Part shown: positions 46,974 through 58,100 of the stretch, one piece after another
Layout: each line of letters begins with the position of its first letter
How positions within the stretch are numbered: position 1 is the stretch's first letter
Translations under genes and position numbers: made by a program
Notes under the pieces: generated by a model
Databases searched by the model: none
Seen by the model: only the letters and a program-made list of their open reading frames with translations
What the model was told of the DNA's origin: nothing
Assembly (NCBI GenBank): GCA_014155875.1
Contig: JACEFZ010028139.1
Location: 310,001-374,000, forward strand
DNA length: 64,000 nucleotides
Direction: 5' to 3'
Origin: Cepaea nemoralis
Taxonomy: Eukaryota > Mollusca > Gastropoda > Stylommatophora > Helicidae

Positions 46974-47610
46974 CAAGTGTAATTGAAATACCACTACTTT
47001 TATCGTTTCTTTACCTATTCAGTCACTGGAGATTTGATCGCAACAGCCGAACAATATCTCCGGCGGGCCTATTCTCGCTGGTCACGGAACCGCACATTGT
47101 CAGGCGATCAGATTTGTTCGCAATAGACGAGCAAGCATCTTCGGGGGGGGGGGGGGGGGGCTATTCTCGCTGGTCGCGAGATCCGCAGTCAGGCAGGGAG
47201 TCTGACGATAGTACACGCGTATACTGGTCCGGACACTTACGATTGAGAGGTGTACGCGCTCATGCAGGTCCAGACACTATCTTTAAGACTCTTAGCTGTG
47301 GGATGCCGCTGAACGCCTCAAGTCCCACGGAAACGAGGGTCTGGCCACCACTCATCTCCTGCACTTGGAGGTCAGACTCACCTTTCACTCTTGGAGGTTT
47401 GATGCTAAGCCGCCAGCGTCTGCAGCCTACCTTGTTCCAGACATACTGGTTATCCTTTCCTCTGGAGTAAACAAGGCAAGACCGAGAGAAGGATCATGCT
47501 GCATGGGCAACACATGTTCTCTGAATCCATGCCCAGGCATTGTGAGATGGAATTTTGGCCATATTCCAATCCACATACTTTCGTCTGTCAAGACGGCAAG
47601 TTGCCACCCA
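46974..47610 (+). mobile_element. Short non-autonomous LINE partner, copy 1
   Basis: Starts aattgaaataccactacttt and is collinear with 55501-56026. Its segment at about 47410-47525 matches the 5' leader of the LINE at 49673 (tcctctggagtaaacaaggc, gatcatgctgcatgggcaac). Its end, cgtctgtcaagacgg then gttgcc, matches the LINE 3' end at 53568-53592. It therefore carries LINE 5' and 3' sequence without the ORF, plus its own 5' third. A local duplication around 47040-47170 contains an 18-base G run. The frame at 46937-47470 is not conserved in copy 2, so it is non-coding. Confidence 0.75.
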
Positions 47611-47859
47611 CTTTGGTCTTTCTACGTGTTCGTGGTCTTCATTCTTCTATACAACCACGTTTCCTCAGCTTCCACATAATTTTTCATTTATCTGTTAATT
47701 GTCAATTATTCGCTCCTGTACACCGAGATTAGATCAATATAGCTCTTAAGAATTGTTCCCTCACCCAAATTGAAAAAAAAAAAAAAGATAAATTGCAGAG
47801 AATATTCTTCATCTTATGAAAAGCTGCCTTCGCTTGGGTGCGCTTCCTTTTTAACAAAG
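47611..47859. other. Spacer
   Basis: AT-rich with an A-run near 47773-47786; no feature. Confidence 0.5.
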
Positions 47860-48122
47860 CCAAAGTAGAGAATAAAATTATATCTCAAAATACCCCAGGG
47901 TATCTTCTGCCACTGATTCAATCTAATGCAATGAACAGCAAGCGCCTACATTTTGTTACATGTCCCAAAGCCTAGATTGGACCTATACAAAACATGTTTC
48001 GCCTATTCTGGTGCTAACTTATGGAATGATCTTCCTCCAGATCTGAAAACTCCAATGAGTCCCTACACATTTAACGGAAAACTCTTTCAATACTTAATCC
48101 ATACCGACTATATGCCACCATA
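47860..48122 (+). pseudogene. CR1/L2-like LINE C-terminal fragment
   Basis: The frame reads KAKVENKIISQNTPG and IQSNAMNSKRLHFVTCPK. After a one-base shift near 47967 it continues RLDLYKTCFAYSGANLWNDL, then PPDLKTPMSPYTFNGKLFQY, with a stop at about 48120. The SGAxLWNxLPxxLK...F...L block is the common C-terminal signature of many non-LTR retrotransposon ORF2 proteins. There is no Met upstream, as expected for a 5'-truncated copy. The 3' sequence is a short repeat of ataattgttca. Confidence 0.75.
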
Positions 48123-48189
48123 ATTCATTTACTGGTATAATTGTTCAGTATAATTGTTTAACTATAACTGTTCACTATATATGTGTGTG

Positions 48190-49035
<846 letters not shown>

Positions 49036-49036
<1 letters not shown>

Positions 49037-49399
49037 GAAGAATTGAGCAGACGCATGTCATGTAACAAGCATTTTATGTAACACGCGAATCCATATGTTT
49101 GTGAATTCTCATCTGTCATATTATCAGTTAAATACCATTTTATCTTATCATGTATAATATAAACTTATGTACATTACTGTAGTTTGAGTGAGAGAGTCAG
49201 TGAGTGTGAATGACAGACAGAATGAGTGTGTGTGTGTGTGTGCCTTCTCTGTGTGTATCTCTGTGTGTGGGAGCATCACTATTTTTTACGTCACACACTG
49301 TATATGTACACATTTTTATCAATGTTTAACATTTTTATGGCAATTGTCAGTGTATGTGTGTGAGTAAAGTGTGGGAGTTTGTTCATACTAGTTTCACTG
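49036..49399. other. Spacer with short GT-rich patches
   Basis: No gene seen. Confidence 0.5.
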
Positions 49400-49672
49400 C
49401 TTTTGTATGTGTCTAGATGTGAGGATGTGTGAGTGTGTGTGTGGAGGATGTGTGTGAGTGTGGGGGGATGTGTGGGTGGGGGTATGCGTTTGGATGGGTT
49501 GGGGTGTATGGGTGTTGGTGGGTAGTGATATTTGTGGATGTTGGTGGGATGTGTGGATGGATGTGTGGGGGTGAAAGTAGGGGTGTGGGAATGGGTGTGG
49601 GGGATGTGTGTATGGGTAGAGAATGTGTGTATGGGACAGGTGCGAGGATGTGTGTTTGGATGGGGGATATAT
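49400..49672. repeat. TG-rich minisatellite, left block
   Basis: Irregular units such as gatgtgtgggtgggggtatg. It is interrupted by the LINE at 49673 and continues at 53593. Confidence 0.85.
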
Positions 49673-50402
49673 CGGTACTACCTGCTTTCTGTCAGCGCCG
49701 AAGGTTGGGCGGCGCTTACCAAACCCGACACCCCACATTGTGCCAACGGCTTCGGGCGGAAGAGCGCAATTGGGAGGGTACTAGCCTTATCCTGGTGCGA
49801 GGAAATGCAACCCAAAGACAAAATAAGTCATGGCAGGGCAGACCAGGCCCTAAGCCTTGGTTGGCAGCTGGTCTAGGATCGAAGCTCCGACAGGCGGACA
49901 GTTAGAGCATTGCTTTGCTGATCCGGCAGCTTCTGCAGCTTGTCTTGTTCCAGATTATAGGTGTCAACTTTCCTCTGGAGTGAACTAGGCAGGCCGAGAG
50001 AGGGATCATGCTGCATGGGCAACACATGGTTTCTTTATTTTAGCCCAGGCTTTGTGCTATGGAGAGGCAATAACTCCATCCCTGGTCTTAACCGGTCTCG
50101 GAATCAAAGCGAGAGGCAACTGTTACGGGTTATAAGTCCTTGTCAGTTGGCGTAGACATGGGGCGCCACGCGTTGCCTCTGACGGTGGGAGACACCTACA
50201 GGTGTCACTGATCAGCTACCGCCCGCCTCAAGCTGGGCAGCCCCCAGCCAATTGGGTGCTGATCCGCCACAGCCTGCCTGCTTCAATGGGTGCTTGGGGC
50301 TAGGACAAAATCTGAATCGCAGGCTGTAAAACCAATGCACCAGGTACTAATAAAAAGAATAGAAACCTCAAGCTACGGCTTGCAACCTGGAACGTGAGAA
50401 CC

Positions 50403-53400
50403 ATGTGTCCAGGATTTTCCACTGACTTGACAAATATTGACGATGTGAGAAAAACGGCTGTGATTGATGCTGAACTCGATCGTCTTAACATTGATATTGC
50501 TGGCCTGCAGGAGACTCGCCTCGCTGAGGAAGGGTCACTCAGGGAAAACAATTACACCTTTTTTTGGAAGGGAAGAGGGCAGGCAGAAAAAAGGCAACAT
50601 GGTGTGGGCTTTGCAGTGAAGAACTCGCTACTGGGAATGATTGATATCTCAGCTGGAGGTAATGAAAGATTATTATCACTGCGCTTGGCAACCTCCTGTG
50701 GATTTGCCACCATTCTCACTGCATATGCACCGACACTCGCTTCCTCTGATGATGTGAAGGATATGTTCTATGAGCAGCTAGACTCTGCGATCAAGGCAGT
50801 TCCAAAATCCGACTACATTTATATGCTCGGTGATTTCAATGCTCGTGTGGGCAAGGACTCGAGTTCATGGCCAGTGTGCCTTGGAAAATACAACATCGGT
50901 CACATGAATCATAATGGGCAAAGGCTGCTGGAACATTGCACTAGAAATGACCTATGTATTACAAACTCCTTTTTTAAAACAAAAGAGATGCATAAGGTCA
51001 CATGGAAACATCCAAGATCCGGCCATTGGCATCAGCTGGACTTCATTATCACACGGAGACAACATCTGAACCATACATCATTAACTCGAAGTTACCACAG
51101 TGCTGACTGTGATACAGATCATTCTTTGGTTGTTGCAAGGGTTAGACTGAGACCAAAGAGAATCTACACAGCTAAACACAAGTCTAGCCCCAGGATTAAT
51201 ATTACTAACACTCACGATCCTGGAAAGTGCTTTGAATTTCAACAGCAACTTGAAGACGCTTTCAATGATACATCAGAAAATTGTATAGTAAATGATAAAT
51301 GGAGTAAACTTAAGGAAACTATTTATAAAACAGCGGTAGGGGTTTACGGCACTGTGGATCATAAGAGGCAGGACTGGTTTGCGGCAAACAGCCAGATACT
51401 GCAGCCCTTGATTGATAAAAAGAAGATAGCTCTCTTAAGAAACAAGGAAAGACCAACGCGTAACACTCTGAGTGAGCTGAAGCAAGCAAGGAATGATGTA
51501 CAAAAGGCTGCCAGGCAGTGTGCGAATGACTATTGGATCAAGTTATGTGAGTCCATTCAAATCGCAAGTGATAAGGGAAACATCAGAAGCATGTATGAAG
51601 GGATAAAGAAAGCCTGTGGTCCAATGATCAAAAGAAGTGCACCGCTGAAAACCTTGACTGGAGAAATCATCACTGATAAGAAACAGCAGATGGATAGATG
51701 GGTCGAGCACTATTTAGAGCTTTACTCAAGTGAGACCAAGCTAGCGGATGATGCCCTCAACGCCATAGAGGCCCTGCCAACTCTTGACCACCTGGACACA
51801 CTTCCCACTATAACAGAAGTTAAGTGTGCTATAAATGAGCTTGCATCTGGCAAGGCTCCAGGTAAGGATGGGATTCCAATAGAGGTGATCAGGAGTGGGC
51901 AAGACACACTCGCTCTACAGATCCACCAGCTAATAGAGCTATGCTGGCGAGAAGGACAAGTCCCACAGGATTTCAAAGATTCAAACATCATAACGCTGTA
52001 CAAGAACAAGGGAGATCGGAGCGACTGTAACAACTATAGGGGTATCTCACTTCTGTGTATTGTTGGGAAAGTATTTGCTAGAATTGTCCTGCACAGACTT
52101 CAAGTCCTGGGAGATCAAGTCTACCCCGAATCACAGTGTGGCTTCCGTCAGAACCGGTCTACCATTGATATGATATTCTCATTGCGACAGATGCAAGAAA
52201 AATGCCGGGAACAAAATCAGCCACTGTTTATTGCCTTCATCGACCTCACAAAGGCATTCGATTTGGTCAGTCGTGAGGGTCTGTTCAAAGCACTAAACAA
52301 GATTGGCTGCCCACCAACTCTCCTGTCCATTGTGGAATCGTTCCACACAGGCATGAAGGGTATAATCAAGTTTGATGGCTCAACTTCAGAAGAGTTTGAA
52401 ATCAAGAGTGGAGTTAAGCAAGGCTGTGTGCTAGCCCCCACCCTCTTTGGGATATACTTTTCACTTCTACTGAAATATGCCTTTCGTGATCAGGATGATG
52501 GTATATACATTCACTCACGCTCAGATGGTGGCCTCTATAATGCTCAGAGATTGAAGGCCAAGACCAAAATTAGCAGGGTACTAATCAGAGAGTTGCTTTT
52601 TGCGGATGATGCTGCGATTACGACCCACTCTGAGGAAGAATTACAACATCTACTATCTGCATTCTCCAATGCTTGTTCTGAATTCGGTTTAACAATTAAC
52701 AAAAAGAAGACACAGATTATGTCACAAGGTGCACATGGTGTACCATCAATCTTTATTGACGACGCCGAACTGGAGATAGTAGACCATTTTACATATCTAG
52801 GATCAGAGGTAAATAGCAAATTATCCCTCGATCAGGAAATCAACATCAGGATTGGCAAGGCAGCAACAACAATGAACATGTTAGCAAAAAGAGTCTGGGA
52901 GAACAGGAAGCTTACTGCCAAAACAAAAGTCCTCGTCTACCAAGCCTGTGTCCTTAGTACTCTTCTTTATGGCAGTGAAACCTGGACAACTTACTCACGC
53001 CAAGAGAAACGTTTAAACAGCTTTCATATGCGGTGTCTGCGAAGAATACTTGGTATTAAGTGGCAAGACAAAATCACAAATACTGAAGTATTGGAAAGAT
53101 CAGGTTGTGTGACGGTGTATTCCATGCTCAGTCTTCGTAGACTTAGATGGATAGGACACGTTAGGAGGATGGATGATGGTAGAATACAAAAGGACATCTT
53201 TTTTGATGAATTACAGACGGGTAGGAGATCTCAGGGTCGGCCTCTACTACGATACAAAGATGTGTGTAAGCGGGACATGATTGATACAGGCATTGATAAT
53301 GCACATTGGGAGCACGTCGCCGCTGAACGTGTTGCATGGAGGGCAACTATCAGAAACGGAATAAAGACAAAGGAGAAAATGATTGCAGATAAAGCACACA

Positions 53401-53531
53401 CAGAGCGTGAGAGACGTAAGATGGTGCAAAATGGTGGAAATGACCATGTTTTCACATGCACCTACTGTGGGCAAACATTTGCAGCAAGAATTGGCCTTAC
53501 CAGCCACACTCGCCACCGCCATGGATCGTAG
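50403..53531 (+). CDS. LINE ORF: AP endonuclease, reverse transcriptase, C-terminal C2H2 finger
   Basis: Encodes the machinery for target-primed reverse transcription. Endonuclease motifs: LQETRLAEEG near residue 40, YAPT, LGDFNARVG, HQLDFIITRR and DTDHSLV. RT motifs follow: ASGKAPGKDGIP (about 480), GISLLCIVGKVFARIVL (550), QCGFRQNRST, FIDLTKAFD (615, catalytic Asp), GVKQGCVLAP (673) and FADD (735, catalytic pair). The C-terminus has GSETWTT (860), RLRWIGHVRRMDD (916) and a C2H2 finger CTYCGQTF...HTRHRH (1021-1042). No stop or shift, about 1,042 residues. 50403 is the first ATG, but the frame is open from 50316 and the endonuclease motif ATWNVRT lies just before that ATG, so true initiation may be upstream at a non-ATG codon, or this copy may lack its start. 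It resembles LINE proteins often labelled craniofacial development protein 2-like; the clade is not settled. Confidence 0.93.
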   Translation: MCPGFSTDLTNIDDVRKTAVIDAELDRLNIDIAGLQETRLAEEGSLRENNYTFFWKGRGQAEKRQHGVGFAVKNSLLGMIDISAGGNERLLSLRLATSCGFATILTAYAPTLASSDDVKDMFYEQLDSAIKAVPKSDYIYMLGDFNARVGKDSSSWPVCLGKYNIGHMNHNGQRLLEHCTRNDLCITNSFFKTKEMHKVTWKHPRSGHWHQLDFIITRRQHLNHTSLTRSYHSADCDTDHSLVVARVRLRPKRIYTAKHKSSPRINITNTHDPGKCFEFQQQLEDAFNDTSENCIVNDKWSKLKETIYKTAVGVYGTVDHKRQDWFAANSQILQPLIDKKKIALLRNKERPTRNTLSELKQARNDVQKAARQCANDYWIKLCESIQIASDKGNIRSMYEGIKKACGPMIKRSAPLKTLTGEIITDKKQQMDRWVEHYLELYSSETKLADDALNAIEALPTLDHLDTLPTITEVKCAINELASGKAPGKDGIPIEVIRSGQDTLALQIHQLIELCWREGQVPQDFKDSNIITLYKNKGDRSDCNNYRGISLLCIVGKVFARIVLHRLQVLGDQVYPESQCGFRQNRSTIDMIFSLRQMQEKCREQNQPLFIAFIDLTKAFDLVSREGLFKALNKIGCPPTLLSIVESFHTGMKGIIKFDGSTSEEFEIKSGVKQGCVLAPTLFGIYFSLLLKYAFRDQDDGIYIHSRSDGGLYNAQRLKAKTKISRVLIRELLFADDAAITTHSEEELQHLLSAFSNACSEFGLTINKKKTQIMSQGAHGVPSIFIDDAELEIVDHFTYLGSEVNSKLSLDQEINIRIGKAATTMNMLAKRVWENRKLTAKTKVLVYQACVLSTLLYGSETWTTYSRQEKRLNSFHMRCLRRILGIKWQDKITNTEVLERSGCVTVYSMLSLRRLRWIGHVRRMDDGRIQKDIFFDELQTGRRSQGRPLLRYKDVCKRDMIDTGIDNAHWEHVAAERVAWRATIRNGIKTKEKMIADKAHTERERRKMVQNGGNDHVFTCTYCGQTFAARIGLTSHTRHRHGS

Positions 53532-53592
53532 TTATTAAGCCTTTTTAAAGCACAATGTACCAAACTATCGTCTGTCAAGACGGAAAGGTGCC
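53532..53592 (+). promoter_or_regulatory. LINE 3' UTR with terminal stem-loop
   Basis: cgtct-gtca-agacg forms a 5-bp stem with a 4-base loop at about 53570-53583, followed by gaaaggtgcc. The same hairpin closes the short partners at about 47581 and 56001 (there gtct-gtca-agac). Conservation across otherwise different elements suggests an RT recognition site (inference). Confidence 0.6.
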
Positions 53593-54640
53593 AATGATGT
53601 GTGGGTGGGTGGAGATATGTGGATGGTTTGGGGAAGTATGTGTGGGTGGTGGGGCTGTGTGGGTAGAGGATGTGTGTGGGTGGATTGGTGATATAAGGGC
53701 GGGTGGGGAGAAGTGTATGGTGTTTGGGTTTGGGATACGTGTGTGGTGTGTTGGTGGAGGAATGTGTGCATGGTGTGTGGGTGGGGGTATGTTTGTGGTG
53801 GTATGGGTGAAGATATGTGTGTGAGTGGGGGATAGTGTGTGGTGTGGGGGATGTGTGTGATGGGTGCGGGGAATGTGGGTATGGGTGGGGGATATGTGTG
53901 GGTGAGTAGGGGATGCGTGGTGGTTGGGGGAATTATGTGTGGGTGGTGGGGGTGTGTGGGTGGGGGATGTGTGCGTGGATGGGGAATGTGTGGGTGGGGG
54001 TGTGTTGAGTGGCTTAGGGATGTGTAGGTGGGTGAGGGATGTGTATGTTTCGGGGTGGGATGCGTGAGTGGGTGGAGGATGTGTGTGGGTAGGAGTATTG
54101 TGATCGACAGATGTTTGGTTGGGGTGGGTGGGTAGGGATGTGTGGGTGCGTAGTGGAGGAGTGTGTGTTGGTGGATGGGTGGGGAATGTGTGTGGGTGGG
54201 GAGAGGTGTATGGTGTGTTGGTTGGCGATAAGTGTGTGGGTGGGGTATGTATGTGTGGGTGTGGGATTTGTGTGGTGTGTGGGTGGGGGTATGTGGGGTT
54301 GGTGGGTGAGGGTATCTGCGTGGGTGTGGGTGTGGATATTGTGTGGTATGTGGGTGGGGGATATGTGTGTGGTGTGTAGGTGGGGATGTGTCGTAGTATG
54401 TGGGTGTGGGATGTGTGGGTGAGGGATATGTGTGTGTGGTGCGTGGGTTGGGAATATTGCGTGGTAGGGGATGTATGTGATGTGCGGGTGGAGGATGTGT
54501 GTGGTGGGGGATTGGGTAAGGGCATGTGTGGGTGGGTGGTGGGGTGTGTGTGAGTCGATTGGGGATGTATAGGAGGTTAGGGAGATGTGTGTGTGTGTGT
54601 GGGTAGGGAGATGTCAGTTGGTGGGGATGTGTGTGTCTTT
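53593..54640. repeat. TG-rich minisatellite, right block
   Basis: Irregular ~17-24-bp units such as gtgtgggtgggggatgtg. Long open frames on both strands (Gly/Trp/Val-rich plus, Thr/His/Pro-rich minus, up to 316 codons) are artefacts of the repeat. Confidence 0.9.
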
Positions 54641-54785
54641 TTATCGTTGATCATGAATATTCCTGAACTGACTATTTAGCTAGGTTACTTTCGCTGCCTT
54701 ATATTTTCATGCCATTTCTTCATGCATTCTTGTATAATAGAGGGAGTCTAGTAGCTGGCTGCTCTACACAGATCTAGTTGCCAGA
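54641..54785. other. Spacer
   Basis: Short unassigned stretch between the TG-rich array and the LINE tail. Confidence 0.4.
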
Positions 54786-55185
54786 TGTCTGAAGTCAGAC
54801 TCCACCTGGTCACTTGAAACGTCACGAAAGTTTGGAGAGAACAATGATGGAGGGGTTTATGCCTGGGAAGAGAAGAAGAGGAAGGCCAAAGAGAAGATGG
54901 GTGCAGTATGTGGTGGATGATCTCCAGATGGGTGTAACGGTCGCGGGACATCTTGCTTATGATCGAGAGGTTTTCCGGAAGGTTGTTATGGGAGCGAAGT
55001 TCTGCAAAGGACATGCTTTGGCTGCCAAAGAGTGCCTTCGCAACTGGAAAAGCCGCCTTTTCTGCTCCCGCATGGGAACGGAGTAGTTGTGCTTTTTGTT
55101 TTTTTGTATTTCGTTCTTTTATCTATCTGTGTTGTCCTGTCCTTGACAAAGATTCTGAGAATCGAAACGTCGGCCGTACTGTGTG
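54786..55185 (+). pseudogene. 5'-truncated LINE tail of another family
   Basis: The frame at 54814-55086 carries RHESLERTMMEGFMPGKRRR, then GRPKRRWVQYVVDDLQMGV, the G(K/R)RxRGRPxxRW C-terminal block found in endonuclease/RT LINE proteins, and stops at 55084. It is a different family from the LINE at 49673 and has no upstream RT here. A cttgacaaagattctgagaa then cgaaacgtcgg segment follows at about 55141-55172 and may be its 3' UTR. Confidence 0.65.
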
Positions 55186-55387
55186 TCGTATTGTACGCTA
55201 TTGTGTGTATTTTATTTCATTATTCATTTTATATATTTATTGATTGCTTCTAATTTTGGATTTTCACCTGTATTCCGGTATACGATGGATCTCCTTGTAA
55301 GGTATGTGCAACATGTTTATGTTTAGTACGTTTCTTCTCGCAGGAGCTAAATATACCTATTTGTTTCCAATGCATATTGTTATATCC
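55186..55387. other. Spacer
   Basis: AT-rich, nothing recognised. Confidence 0.5.
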
Positions 55388-55500
55388 TATCACTTCCATA
55401 GTTAAAGTGACTCTGTATAGTAGCTATCACTTCCATAGTTAAATTGACGTTGGATAGTAGCTATCACATCTATAGTTAAATTGACGTTGTATAGTAGCTA
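55388..55500. repeat. 37-bp minisatellite, left block (3 copies)
   Basis: Units of tatcacttccatagttaaag then tgactctgtatagtagc. Continues after the insertion at 55501-56026. Confidence 0.9.
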
Positions 55501-56026
55501 TCCGCAATTGAAATACCACTACTTTTATCGTTTCTTTACTTATTCAGTCTCAAGCGGTGGAGATTTGCTCGCAAAAGGCGAGCAATATCTCCGGCGGGCC
55601 TATTCCCGGTGGTCGTGGGATCGCAAAAGTCAGGCAGAGAGTCTGACGGTAGTACACGCTTTACTTGTGATTGACAGATGTACGCGTCCTATGGTCCAGG
55701 TGCGTAGAAGGCCCTCACCCGCCGGACTTGGCTGAACGTCTCTAAGTCAGGTTCCATGGGTTCCAGGGTCTAGCCACCACTCGCCACCTGTTCGTGGAGG
55801 CGAGGTTTCGGAGGTTTGACGCTGAGCCGCCAGCGTCTGCAGCCTACCTTGTTCCAGACGTATTGGTTACCCATTTCCTCTGGAGTATGCAAGGCAAGGC
55901 CGAGAGAGGGAACATGTTATTTGGGCACCACATGTTTCTCTGAAGCTCTGCCAAGGCATTGTGATGGAATTTTGGCCACATTCCAACTCACATACTTTGG
56001 TCTGTCAAGACTGTAAGGTGCCACTC
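55501..56026 (+). mobile_element. Short non-autonomous LINE partner, copy 2
   Basis: Collinear with 46974-47610, from aattgaaataccactacttt through ccagcgtctgcagcctacct to ggtctgtcaagactg and ggtgccac. The 3' half is shared with the LINE leader and LINE end. It is inserted in the 37-bp array: the array stops at agtagctatc and resumes at agtaactatc, a probable ~10-bp duplication, although the array makes this ambiguous. No stable ORF. Confidence 0.78.
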
Positions 56027-56330
56027 ACAGTAACTATCACCTCCATAGTTAAAGTGACTCAGTATAGTAGCTATCACTTCCATAGTTAAAGTGACTCTGT
56101 ATAGTAGCTATCGCTTCCTTAGTTAAAGTAACTCTGTATAGTAGCTATCACTTCCATAGTTAAAGTGACTCTGTATAGTAGCTATCACTTCCATAGTTAA
56201 AGTAACTCTGCATAGTAGCTATCACTTCCATAGTTAAGGTAGCGTCTTATAGTAATTACCTCCATAGATAAGGTAGCGTCTTACATTAATTACCTCCATA
56301 GATAAGATATAATTATATAGCTATGAACTC
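56027..56330. repeat. 37-bp minisatellite, right block (about 8 copies)
   Basis: Same unit as 55388-55500, degenerating into ~30-bp variants with gataaggtagcgtcttat at the right. Confidence 0.9.
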
Positions 56331-56703
56331 CTCCAGAGATTAGATGATCATGTTAGAAACCTAAACGGTTTAGTAAATATACAATTGATCATGGCCTGTT
56401 TTGCATATGTTGAGTCAATGGCACTTTACCGTGCTATTTACTCGCACACCCATAAATACATACGCTTTGTTCAATATGTTATGTGTGTGTTCAAGAAAAT
56501 GCATTGTTTCAGAACGGGACAATTGATATTGCCAAGCAACCAACAAACAAGAATTAGACGTGATGGAGAAGCACGCAATGTCAACATCGTAGGTAGCGAC
56601 AAACTGAAAGTACATAGCAACGGTAATGCCATTGTATGGAAACAAGGACACAGAATTTAAATTAATATATACACAAACACACTTAAAACCTAGATAATAA
56701 TAC

Positions 56704-56709
<6 letters not shown>
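56331..56709. other. Unassigned DNA
   Basis: One 91-codon plus frame (56385-56660) without motifs. Confidence 0.4.
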
Positions 56710-56791
<82 letters not shown>

Positions 56792-56812
56792 ACACACACA
56801 CACACACATACA
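56710..56812. repeat. Compound (GA)n(CA)n microsatellite
   Basis: GA run to 56783, then a short CA run. Confidence 0.97.
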
Positions 56813-57122
56813 TACAGAGCCTGTCCTACAACTGGGCGTGTCCACCGGGTGGCGGATGGTGGAATGACACAGGTTAGACGTGGATATGCTGAATAAATGG
56901 CCGTTGGGAAGCGGTGGTGACTGTGAGGAGGCGAGTTAGTTGGGCAGCTATCTCTATAAAGTACATCACAAGAATGTGACATAGCCATCGGCGGGTAAAA
57001 GACACCATTACACAACCTCTACTCCTGCTGCCTTGCAATGTCTGTCATTTTAAACAAAGGCTATTGATGTGGAAACATACACAAACCGGCGGAAGGCAAA
57101 GGGAACCACCAATATAGATATC
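56813..57122. other. Unassigned DNA
   Basis: No recognised feature. Confidence 0.45.
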
Positions 57123-57720
57123 GCTGACTCCCGGTCGCCAACATGGCGGTTAGGCGTTGAACCATTAAGGTCTGTGGCGTGTTTTTGCTTGCAGCTACGG
57201 TTTGCAATCGCATTTTCCTCATGTTGGACTGAGTGAGTGCGTGGGTGACACTGTGAGCTGTGAAATTCGCAGGGAACATCTGTCCTGTACAGTGATCTGC
57301 ATGTTCGGAACAATGATTACCGGCTGTTGCTGAATAGACTGATTTGCCTTTTCGGTTTACGAGTGCTTTTTTCAGGAGCCTCCCGGGAGTTGGCGCTGAA
57401 GCTGCGGAGTTCGTGCTTTGTGCGACACTTTCGGTGGGTGGCCCTGTGGTAAAATACCGAGATATGTGAGAAAACTCGGGTCAATGAGGTCTTTCTGGTG
57501 ACTGCCGAGTCCATCGACGATGAACTGTGGTTTTCGTGCATTAATTTTGTGTTGGCATTCTGGCAGCGGCATTATGCTCAGTGTACCTGTGCGGACTGTT
57601 GGATTGCCGAGACTCCTGCCTATTCCACTTTTCACATTAGACAGTGAGGAGCATTTTGTGTGGCACAGGAATGGAGCATGATAGGGACAACCCGTTGCCG
57701 TGAAGTTGAAACCCCGACCG
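57123..57720 (+). mobile_element. Dispersed repeat R1, copy 3
   Basis: Collinear with 24776-25435: ggtcgccaacatggcgg, ctacggtttgcaatcgcatt, cactgtgagctgtgaaattc, tgttggcattctgg, acaacccgttgccgtgaagt. It lacks the ccgtcgccctgctact block. It ends in a gaccgactgaccgaccgat tail and is followed at once by the R3 body. Confidence 0.75.
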
Positions 57721-57890
57721 ACTGACCGACCGATAACTCTCCGCGTCGGTAACTCACGGGGTATTTGAGCCCGTCGCTCAGAAAGCAATGGCAAACTACT
57801 GAGAGTAATCTTGCCAAGAAATCAACAATCAGCTGAAAGATGTTGATGTTGACAGCGATGTCATGTAAAGGATATGCGAAAAGACCAGAC
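57721..57890 (+). mobile_element. R3 SINE body without tRNA head
   Basis: Matches the minus-strand body at 32985-33115: cggtaactcacggggtat, tggcaaactactgag, cttgccaagaaatcaac, tgtaaaggatatgcg. The head seen at 33123-33210 is missing, so it is truncated or chimeric with R1. Confidence 0.6.
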
Positions 57891-58100
57891 CAGACATTTC
57901 TTTGGATTAATACAACAGTTTCGAAATAACGGCGATACTCGGGGAATTCAATGCACAAGTAAGGAATTAAAAAGTGAGCGGCGTTAATGGTAGCTATGAC
58001 CTAGGTAACAGGAATGGGAGAGGTGACAGGTTAATAGCATGGACAGAATCTCATGATAAGGTAATAGGTAATGCCTGGTTCTAACACCTAAAACTCTTGG
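57891..58100 (+). pseudogene. Decayed LINE endonuclease fragment
   Basis: The plus frame from about 57925 reads LGEFNAQVRN, a stop, then KVSGVNGSYDLGNRNGRGDR, then LIAWTESHDKVIGNAWF. This is the GDFNAxxG...G.G..N.RG..L..F...H.L...NT.F endonuclease pattern of LINE proteins, with one stop and no catalytic-pocket continuation. The family differs from the LINE at 49673 (which has LGDFNARVGKDSSSW). Confidence 0.7.

Larger units (their letters stand above)
49673..53592 (+). mobile_element. Full-length APE-type LINE retrotransposon (about 3.9 kb)
   Basis: The left end ggtactacctgctttctgt is shared exactly with the second copy at 59008. The right end is the hairpin cgtctgtcaagacgg then aaaggtgcca. 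It has a 5' leader of about 700 bp, one long ORF and a 60-bp 3' UTR. TG-rich minisatellite flanks both sides. No clear target duplication was found, partly because the flanks are repetitive. No poly(A) tail; the hairpin end is typical of LINEs whose RT recognises a 3' structure (family knowledge). Confidence 0.88.

Noticed and set aside
47140..47470. Coding gene at 46937-47470
   Set aside because: The frame is not kept in the second copy of the same element and includes the G-run.
53575..54525. 316-codon minus-strand frame rich in Thr/His/Pro
   Set aside because: Lies wholly in the TG-rich minisatellite; the opposite strand is open too and the composition follows the repeat.
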